DNA from: Rhizophlyctis rosea
Lineage: Eukaryota > Chytridiomycota > Chytridiomycetes > Rhizophlyctidales > Rhizophlyctidaceae
NCBI GenBank assembly: GCA_027596075.1
Contig: JADGJC010000598.1
Coordinates: 1-15,192 of the forward strand
Direction of reading: 5' to 3'
DNA length: 15,192 nt
Part shown: positions 8,415 through 15,192 of the stretch, piece after piece
How the letters are laid out: every line of letters starts with the position of its first letter
How positions within the stretch are numbered: position 1 is the stretch's first letter
Made by a program: the position numbers and the translations under genes
The notes under the pieces: generated by a model
The model's input: the letters and a program-made list of their open reading frames with translations, nothing else
What the model was told of the DNA's origin: nothing
Database searches by the model: none

Positions 8415-11400
8415 TCACCCAAGCACCTTCCTCAACTCCATCTCAACCTGCTTCAACTTCAACTCCGCATCCCCCGTCGTCCTCTCCGCCCTCGAAAGCA
8501 CATCCTTGACATCCATCAACCCTGCTGCTTCCTTCGCTGAGGCGTTACCATGCACCTAAAACGAGCAAACCAATCAGTTATAAAGCCACTTTCGTGAATA
8601 GAAGGGTAAGAAAGTGATTGAAGACTTACCAAAGTACCGATAGTAACAAGACTCCGGAACTCGCTCTCCGCGTCCGTTTCCGATTTCAGGAACTGTTGGT
8701 GGGAATGAGGAGTGAGTGGGAGTGATTTTTTGTTTCGTGTGTTGTCGTAGTCGATGACAGGAAGACACCACATGCAAGAGGGTGTAAGCAAAAGCACAAC
8801 GAAAAATTCCTCACCTCAAGAATATATCCCAAAATCTCCACCCGCAACGCGTCGTCCTGCTTCTTCTCGTTGAGGAGCACCGCGTAACTAAGAAGCAGAG
8901 AACAGATTAGCTTCCCACATCCGCAAACAACCCTCGCCCGCCAGTGTGGAAGCTCGAAGACGTTCAACGAAAGGAAAGTATTGATACTCACTTCAAGAAC
9001 ACAGTCGCTAACGCAACCCTCAAGTTCTTATTCGACGCATCCGCAATGTTCTGCTTCGCCAACAGGATGATCTGATAGTTATCGAAAAGTAATCGGATGC
9101 ACACAAGTAAGCAATGAACCAAAATTAGTAAACAAATCATCCACAAAGCACCCCAAATCCACCAAAAACCCACCTTAATCCTCTCCCTCCACCCCCACTC
9201 AACCCCCTCCGGCATCCCCAAAACATTACTCACAACCCTCCAACACAGCATCCTATTAGTCTCCAAAACCTTCCCATCACCCCCAACATCCTCCCCATCA
9301 AACCCTCCACACCGCGCAATCTTCGCTGCCAAATCCCCGCCCCAAGCCTTCACAACCACATCCGTATACATCACCACAAGGCGGAGCACGTCGAGACCGG
9401 GGAAGCGGTGCGACGCGGGCCAGAGCACGGCGATTTTCTCGAGGATTGGAAGGTCGGTCGTTGGGTTGAAGGTTTTGGTGAAGGTGGTGGGCGTGGAGAG
9501 GGATGTGAGGAGGGTTTCGAGGCGGGCGCGTTCGGTGGGTTGGAGGGATAGGGAGCCGTATTCCTGTTGTTCGTCAGGAAAGGTTGTTCAAATGAGACCA
9601 TTGATTTTCTGCCCTTCTTTTTGTACTTGGCAGCCTGCCCACGAAAGTTTACCCACCATCGACTTCTCCAACTCTCCGTTGAATTGAAGCAGCTTCGTCA
9701 GGATTGCAGACACGTTCGCGGCTTTGAACAATGTATATCCCTTCTGTGAGACGTAAACATCATGAGCCTCATTGTACCAACTGCCTGAACAATCGCTTCT
9801 CATACCTTCGGCAAGTATGCAGCCCCGCCATTTCCTGAAGCCTCACCAGACCTCGCAGACGGCGCCGATCCCGACGGCTACAGGTGGGAAAACATCAATC
9901 GCGTGCAGTTGGTAGCAATCGTGTCAACTGCAACTTACCCCGCCAGAACTTCCACCGGGCACATACCGCCCCGCTCCCGTGAACGGATCCCCTCCCGTCT
10001 GCTGTCCCTGCGGACCATAAAACAGCAACAATCAGCCCACCCTGTGGTGACATTCAAGCCGACCGGTGCAACATAGCACCAACTTACCCCACTCCCACTA
10101 CCTCCCGGCACATACCGCCCCCCTCCCGTGAACGGATCCGACGGCGCCCCGCCACCATCACCCGACCCCAATGTAACCCCCTTCGCATTCTGTATGATGA
10201 AGTTCGCGATTTGGTCCAGATACCCCTGCGGTATCTCGTGTTTCCAGATGAACTCTTGCGCCGTCTGGTATGGGTTTTCTGTAAATGCAGTGAGAAGTCG
10301 ATGAGTCCCATTTGACGGCAACAGTAGGGCCACATGCTGATTGAATAGTTTGGAACAGAACGGCAACTATTCCCCTACCGGTCACATTGTACGGCAGTTT
10401 CAATGGCGGCATTCCTTCCCCAATATCGATATCGAACACCTATAACAGGAGTGTGAGGCAATGCTCTCCCATGCCATTCATCACCTTTGCCACCAACTCA
10501 CATAATCATACTCCTTCCCATCAAACTCTGTCCTCCTTCCACTCCCCACCGCATCCACCACCTCCCCGATCTTCACCCATTGCCCCTCCACAGCGCTCCA
10601 CTGGTGCGCCTCCGCAGCATTCCCCACCCGCACCATCTTCACCTCCCCGTCCTTCTTCCCTGGTTCCTGGAGCGCGCCCACGCCGGGAAGCTTGGACTTG
10701 TCCACGTCGCCCACTTGGTTGGACGGGATGACGGTCGAGGCTACGGCTTCGTCGAAGGACTGTTTAAATGCGCCAAGCACAATATCATGAATGAGGGATT
10801 TGTGATAACACCATTTAACCCCGTGCCAGGACATTCCGACTGACGAAGTGGACCAATCAAGCTCCAATGCGTACCTTGATGACAGCCTCATCCGCCTTCC
10901 TCTCCGCATGCCTCGTCCAAACCCTGACAACCCCATCACTCCCCGCACTAACGATATCACCATTCGGCACCGCACAAACACTCCACATGGACTGACAAGG
11001 ATGCGAAATCGTCTGCACACACTCATTGCCCCGCCAAACCCGCACCGTCCGGTCTTCCCCTCCCGAAACCAACTCGCCCGTCGGTAGCGCGATGAGAGTG
11101 TAGATGAATGACGTGTGTCCTGACAGTTCTTGGAGGACGTCGCCGTTGAACGACCACAGGCGGATCGTACTATATCATGAGAGGATGTTATAGGGTGTAT
11201 TCATATGCAAGCGGCGGTCTGTTATGCGGCAGTACATACGAATCATTGGAGCATGATGCGAAGCCGACCCCTTGATACAGCGCTAAACCTCGAACGGCGT
11301 CGGTATGACCTGTGTAGGTGTGCACATTCTTGCCTTCTCTCCACAGCTTGATCGTCTTATCGGCTGAGCCTAAATTCCATGAGGGTTCGTAGTTGGAAAG

Positions 11401-12213
11401 CGATTCACCAGCCCTCGTCGATGCAGAATGCACATTACCAGTGAGCACAACATCATGTTCCACCGACAACACGGCCCAGACGGAATGGGCATGCTTCAAC
11501 GTGTATATGCAGTTCCAATTGCGCCATACTTTTGCCGAGCTGCATGCAAGTAAGGGATGTTCAGCACCTGCCCTCCATCTCCACCCCAGCACCTATTTCT
11601 CACGCCGCGCCATCCTTCCACCACCACGACATACTCACAAATCCCAAGATCCCGAAATGACATCCCCGTTGACGCCGGTGGCCAGCGCGCAAACATTTCC
11701 TTCATGGCCAATTAACTGATAAAGCGGAGTGGAAGGATCCAAGGGATCAAATCCGTAGATGAACTTGTCTGATCCGCTGCTGACGATGAGACCTGTCAAA
11801 CATGGCGGAACGCCAGGTAAGTACGCATTCCGCCAAATCAAAGGTCTGCGAGGGATACCAATCGCGTACCATTGGGATGCTGATCTGTTGGGGGCACGAA
11901 AGCGAGTGCGTTGACAAAGTGTTGGTGTTCCTTGAACTGTGGTCCTGGTGAGAACGCGTTTGGTGCTTCCCGCTGCCAGGTTGCAACGACGTGGTCTCTA
12001 GACCCCGATGCGATCAGAGAGTCGGTTGGGGCGACGACGGCTTTGACCTAAGAGGGAAGTCAAATAGCCAAACGTCAGCACATGGTTATGGCGTGTCGTG
12101 GGAGTGCTCCATATGAGTGCATTTTAACGTTGTATGAGCATAGGGGGTACACATACGTCTGAACCATGGCCCACCAGCACCGCGGACAGCTGGAAGTGGC
12201 TATGTTGCGCCAT
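8415..12213 (-). CDS. DOA1: Doa1/Ufd3/PLAA: WD40-PFU-PUL ubiquitin-binding cofactor of Cdc48/p97, 17 exons
   Basis: In known fungi and animals this protein binds ubiquitin and the C-terminus of Cdc48/p97 and acts in ubiquitin homeostasis, endosomal sorting and mitochondrial protein turnover. Exons: 12213-12157, 12047-11870, 11792-11639, 11539-11439, 11369-11240, 11169-10875, 10759-10502, 10439-10379, 10278-10088, 10007-9939, 9877-9806, 9743-9657, 9563-9174, 9071-8992, 8887-8815, 8692-8630, 8555-8415. They total 2,400 nt, 799 residues (human PLAA about 795). Seven WD40 blades span residues 1-300, with blade ends such as SGSWDFSAKVW, TGSADKTIKLW and SGGEDRTVRVW. The PFU domain is about 355-445 (WVKIGEVVDA, GKEYDYVFDIDIGEGMPPLK, LDQIANFIIQNAKG). 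A Gly-rich linker with two DPFTGxGRYVPG boxes follows, then PUL from about 523 to the end. The start Met-Ala-Gln lies directly before blade 1. Every intron is GT-AG and every phase agrees. Confidence 0.96.
9958..10138 (-). repeat. Duplicated DPFTG-box segment with its donor site inside DOA1
   Basis: Two 32-nt segments, 10138-10107 and 9989-9958 on the minus strand, match at 31 of 32 positions and code DPFTGGGRYVPG and DPFTGAGRYVPG. Each copy is followed about 20 nt later by the same GGGGTAAGTT exon end and donor. The second copy makes up almost all of a 69-nt exon bounded by phase-0 introns. PLAA homologues often carry such boxes; here the near identity at the DNA level is notable. Confidence 0.8.
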
Positions 12214-12379
12214 TGTATAGTTACAGGGTGTTTGTCCTCTTGTGTTTCAAAAGCGTATGTATGTAGGGTTGTAAGTATGAGTTGCTGCCACTCTTGCAGA
12301 TGTATGTAAGGGCTGTGCGGATGCAAGGCCGATTACTTTACAGAGAGGGGTGTGTGGGTATTGGATTTTGAATCTTGTT

Positions 12380-12402
12380 GGGGAAGGATTGAGCCCTTCC
12401 CC
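12380..12402. promoter_or_regulatory. 8-bp perfect inverted repeat upstream of DOA1
   Basis: GGGGAAGG at 12380-12387 and CCTTCCCC at 12395-12402 are separated by 7 bases. It lies about 170 bp before the DOA1 start and 5 bp from a CACGTG at 12408-12413. It may be a dimeric factor site or part of the 5' UTR. Confidence 0.35.
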
Positions 12403-12407
12403 GATGG

Positions 12408-12413
12408 CACGTG
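12408..12413. promoter_or_regulatory. CACGTG (E-box-type) in the DOA1 upstream region
   Basis: Palindromic CACGTG about 195 bp upstream of the DOA1 start codon, the core bound by bHLH factors in fungi. A single 6-mer is weak evidence; its position next to the inverted repeat raises it slightly. Confidence 0.3.
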
Positions 12414-12439
12414 CTACCCTGGCTAGGTTTGATTCACCA

Positions 12440-12499
12440 TGACTCACATTGGGTCCGAGCGGGTCGGACAGAGTGGGATGCGTCATTTTATTTTATGAC
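12440..12499. promoter_or_regulatory. bZIP-like cluster upstream of DOA1
   Basis: TGACTCA (Gcn4/AP-1 type) lies at 12440-12446, then a TGCGTCAT within 12479-12486, and a 5-bp inverted repeat with GTCAT at 12482-12486 and ATGAC at 12495-12499 around an 8-base A/T centre. These cores are the kind recognised by bZIP factors. Function is inferred only from sequence. Confidence 0.35.
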
Positions 12500-12578
12500 C
12501 CTTTCGGTGCAAGTGTGGGGTGGCGCACGACTGCAATTTTCCGTATCCTCATTTTTCTCACGTAAGCGCCCTCATTTG

Positions 12579-12612
12579 ACGCGTCTCGGCAATTTAGCCA
12601 AGTTTGACGCGT
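12579..12612. promoter_or_regulatory. Paired TGACGCGT elements (MCB-type ACGCGT cores)
   Basis: ACGCGT occurs at 12579-12584 and 12607-12612, each preceded by TTTG, 28 bp apart in the same orientation. A third TGACGCGT core lies at 13456-13461. ACGCGT is the binding core of the MBF (Mbp1/Swi6-type) cell-cycle factor in several fungi. The elements lie between the divergent DOA1 and kinase genes, so either could be the target. Confidence 0.4.
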
Positions 12613-12672
12613 TTAGCAGTCGGGGTTGGCACCCCGCGCCCCCAACGGAGCCAGGCTACACACAGCTAAAAC

Positions 12673-12711
12673 GAGATGTTGGGCTGGGTCATGAAATAAG
12701 CCCGATATCTC
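12673..12711 (+). other. 13-bp stem-loop with two G-U pairs
   Basis: GAGATGTTGGGCT at 12673-12685 pairs along all 13 positions with AGCCCGATATCTC at 12699-12711, leaving a 13-base loop. Two of the pairs are G-U and form only in a plus-strand RNA; on the minus strand they become A-C mismatches. This hints at a plus-strand transcript, possibly a kinase leader or a separate RNA, but no RNA family is recognised. Confidence 0.3.
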
Positions 12712-13888
12712 ACTCAGGCGCGTCGAATCTCGCTACGCTCGTGTTTCATGCACCTTCGTGAGATAACTATTACTTTTCTCAACTGTTGACACGCACGCGG
12801 CCAAATTGCGGAGAAGGGTGGGACACACAAAGTTTGGGCGGTCGCGTTTTGTTTGGTCATCGAAGTGTGGGTGCTGCCTGTGGGTCTCGTGAATACCCTC
12901 GGCATTTTGAAAGGCAACACTCCTTCATCACGAACAGCCAAGTTATAACCAACCCACACTCCCATACCCAACTCAGCAAGCATACACATATCAGGACAAC
13001 TTGCTGTCTGCTCTCTTATTGGTCGACTAGGTATGCCAGGTGTTGTGACTCTTTGTTCGCGGGGGAAACAGAATCCGTCAAACTGTGCCGTGCGCTCACA
13101 CACGTTCAACTTAGCACCAGTCACTCTTACCACTCACTTACGATCCAGAGTGTGATATCTTTGGATATGTGGACAGAACAAGCGTTGTCTTGAGCACCGC
13201 CAACAAGTTTACACTGACCGCTTTTCGGGCCCTTTCGCTAAAGTGACTTCTCCACTCCGCTATTTTGCTGCGTCCCGTGCACCGAAACAAGCACCCAACG
13301 ACCCATAATGTATTGGTGACCCATACCTATTTTTAAAACATACCTGCACTGGTGTGCCCTTCTCGTCAACGCTTCGGGTGCGTGCGGCTGGTATACGATC
13401 CCATCCACGGGCTCGCGTCTGGGGCGCAGTTGCTCTGTCTATTTGTCAAGAGCTGACGCGTTTGACACCAGTGTCTGAAACAACGCTGCAAACTTTCTAA
13501 GAGGGCTGTTCAGTCACACTGCGCAATATCAGTAGGTAGGCATTCTCGGCACTAGTGGGCTGTGCTATTGCTAGATTGCTGTCGTCCAACCATTGGGCCG
13601 TTGGTGAGCTGCCATCCCAGAGGTATCGGAGCACTGAAACGGCTCAGGGGCCGTGGGAAAGTGTTCTTGAATGAAATACCCATTCGCACCGAGGCTTCTT
13701 CATAGTCTTTACATCACCCTGACCATTGTCTTCGTTTGTTCTTCATTAGTTGCTAACGACCTCAGACCGACGGGCTTGTTCAACGAACATTCTTGACGCA
13801 AGTTTCGCATGTACGTTGGCCTGGCGGTGTGATTAGTTAGCAAGTAATTGGCGGTGACAGTGCCATCGTGGGAGCTAATATTGATGGC

Positions 13889-13900
13889 TGATGCGCATCA
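13889..13900. promoter_or_regulatory. 12-bp perfect palindrome TGATGCGCATCA
   Basis: Perfectly self-complementary TGATGCGCATCA, followed by an A-run and an AGGGG core at 13905-13909. It lies about 120 bp before the kinase start codon at 14017. It may be a dimeric factor site. Confidence 0.35.
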
Positions 13901-14016
13901 AAAAAGGGGAAGCTTGTTTGGCATGGCAGTCGGCGTGTCATAACGCGATGTGACGACGTTCAATGAAGTGCGTGCAACGCAAAATCTCACCTTCACACTT
14001 CAGCTTCTCTCTTCAG

Positions 14017-15192
14017 ATGCCAGACAACAGAAGACGCTTCACAGACATCGCCGGCCTCTCCAACCCCGCAAATCCTCCACCCCACCAAACCTCAAATACC
14101 TTTTCAGCCCCCAATCGCAATCTAGAAATGGAACTCGGCCGGTCACGAAGTCCTGCACCACCATTCATACCGTCCTTACCATACAATGACAAAGTCCGAC
14201 GAGGGTTTGTAGAAATTGACAAAGTCTATGAGCCGTATGAGAAGGAGGCAACTGGGGTGGCCGACTTCCTCTTTTCGGAGGAGAAGAAGGCCAGACAGGA
14301 GCCCGTGGAGACTCCCCCTTCCTCGGTCCGCAGTCCTCCTATCGTGTATGGCTCCAAACGTGACATGTGGGCAGGCACCCCCACCTTCAAGCAAGGGTCC
14401 ATATTCTGGGAACCCCCGCCAGACGAACAACCAGCCGCACCGCCCGCGCCAAAGCAGGAAGAACCACCACAACCCGTGAAACGATCCAGGAACGCCATAT
14501 TCGACACCCCACAAATCGTCCTCAAGCCAGCCTCCAAAATGACGGAAGACGAACTCGCGGCGCTCAAACGAGGCGAAACTGCATCCGGAACCGAACCACC
14601 CGTCTCCCCTGCCCGCATGCACGCATCAGAAAACCACTTTGGATCTTCCCTATCCGCTGAAATCACATACCCCTCCATAGTCGCCCCCGTCAGCCCCTAC
14701 ACCGCATCCCCAACAAAAGACACCTCCGTCCTCTCCACCTTCAATTCGCCCACCCGCCGCGGCTGGATCGAACTCGACGCGGAGGACCCAGCCAAGTCTC
14801 GCGCGGTGGAGGTTGAGCCGCCCCCGCCCGGTGCTGCGGAGGAGGCGTTGTCGCCTCAGGGAACACCTCCGGCTGAGCGGGATCTTTGGGTGTACCCGGC
14901 AACGTACGATAATATCCAGTTGTCGTTCTTGCCAACCAGGAGGAACTTTTTGGGTGAGGGAAGGTATGCGCAGGTGTTTAAGGGGCAGTATGTGAGGCAT
15001 GAGCTGGGTGGTGGGGCTAGTGCGGAGAGTGACGCAACGTCGTCCATGGCTACGGATTCCCCGTCCACGACACCATTGTCTCCTATGCGGAGTCCCGCGC
15101 CGTCGTCGTCTTCGAGAAGGAGATCGAAAGTCGCGTCGGTGGGGTTCCAGACATGTGCGGTGAAACGGATGCATCCGACGGAGGAGGCGCGC
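14017..15192 (+). CDS. Protein kinase, N-terminal part (runs off the window)
   Basis: An uninterrupted frame of 392 codons runs from ATG at 14017 to the window end. Residues 1-290 are Pro/Ser/Glu-rich and probably disordered, with many SP/TP sites. The kinase N-lobe begins near residue 300: glycine loop GEGRYAQV with G313, G315 and V320, then beta-3 CAVKR with the probable ATP-anchoring lysine K383. About 45 extra Ser-rich residues separate beta-2 and beta-3. The motif RRG-F/W-V/I-E-I/L-D occurs twice, at residues 61-68 and 247-254. The same frame extends upstream to another Met at 13963, which would add 18 residues. A pyrimidine tract and CTTCAG directly before 14017 could be a splice acceptor, so the true first exon may lie further upstream. 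The catalytic loop and DFG are outside the window and I do not recognise the subfamily. Confidence 0.85.
   Translation, partial: MPDNRRRFTDIAGLSNPANPPPHQTSNTFSAPNRNLEMELGRSRSPAPPFIPSLPYNDKVRRGFVEIDKVYEPYEKEATGVADFLFSEEKKARQEPVETPPSSVRSPPIVYGSKRDMWAGTPTFKQGSIFWEPPPDEQPAAPPAPKQEEPPQPVKRSRNAIFDTPQIVLKPASKMTEDELAALKRGETASGTEPPVSPARMHASENHFGSSLSAEITYPSIVAPVSPYTASPTKDTSVLSTFNSPTRRGWIELDAEDPAKSRAVEVEPPPPGAAEEALSPQGTPPAERDLWVYPATYDNIQLSFLPTRRNFLGEGRYAQVFKGQYVRHELGGGASAESDATSSMATDSPSTTPLSPMRSPAPSSSSRRRSKVASVGFQTCAVKRMHPTEEAR

Larger units (their letters stand above)
12214..14016. other. 1.8-kb divergent intergenic region between DOA1 and the kinase
   Basis: No reading frame in this stretch is convincing. 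Open frames of up to 139 codons at 12411-13193 overlap on both strands, have no protein-like composition and match nothing I know, and 13,200-13,900 has no long frame at all. Visible elements are the inverted repeats and short factor-like sites listed separately, a direct repeat GACCCATA at 13300-13307 and 13318-13325 flanking ATTGG (reverse CCAAT) before an A/T-rich run, and the palindrome at 13889-13900. Most of it is probably promoter and untranslated leader for the two genes. Confidence 0.5.

Noticed and set aside
9371..9601. Pro/Ser-rich frame of 76 codons on the minus strand
   Set aside because: It is a shifted reading of DOA1 exon 13; the correct frame joins in phase on both sides and matches PUL sequences.
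3556..12213. Functional link between neighbours KAP123 and DOA1
   Set aside because: Tandem order with a 396-bp spacer and no shared elements; nothing in the sequence supports co-regulation or a joint pathway.
12411..13193. Overlapping open frames of 116-139 codons on both strands in the intergenic region
   Set aside because: Neither strand has coding-like codon pattern, the products look random, and the frames overlap each other and promoter-like elements.

Overview
The window looks like nuclear DNA of an intron-rich fungus. Two complete, densely interrupted genes (13 and 16 introns, mostly 60-120 bp) carry GT-AG introns with GTATGT/GTGAGT-type donors and CTAAC- or CTGAT-like branch sites, and both encode conserved eukaryotic proteins close to full family length. 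The intron density argues against a budding yeast. A basidiomycete or an early-diverging fungus fits, but I cannot place it more precisely.

Layout. Bases 1-3,555 hold no recognisable gene. They contain several short coding-like stretches (913-1176 on +; 1396-1512, 1790-2176 and 2642-3141 on -), a CATC microsatellite and a TATA-like box. Bases 3,556-8,018 (-) encode a karyopherin of the KAP123/importin-4 family (14 exons, 1,102 residues in my model). Bases 8,415-12,213 (-) encode a Doa1/Ufd3/PLAA ubiquitin-binding cofactor of Cdc48/p97 (17 exons, 799 residues), with seven WD40 blades, PFU and PUL domains. Bases 12,214-14,016 are a 1.8 kb divergent intergenic region with several inverted repeats and three TGACGCGT elements. 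From 14,017 (+) to the window edge runs the first 392 codons of a protein kinase with a long disordered N-terminus.

How the genes relate. The karyopherin and Doa1 genes lie in tandem 396 bp apart, and Doa1 and the kinase are divergent. Nothing suggests an operon or a joint pathway: nuclear import, ubiquitin/Cdc48 handling and signalling are separate housekeeping roles.

The most unusual observation is not a gene. Within most long exons of all three genes, synonymous third positions are C/A-rich at the exon 5' end and switch to G/T-rich at the 3' end, resetting after each intron. In the exon at 5486-4906, nine CTT/CTC leucine codons are followed by nine TTG codons. Together with G/T-rich intron starts and many A/C-rich intron ends, this makes a keto/amino sawtooth phased to the splice sites. 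All exon models were made by eye and need transcript support.
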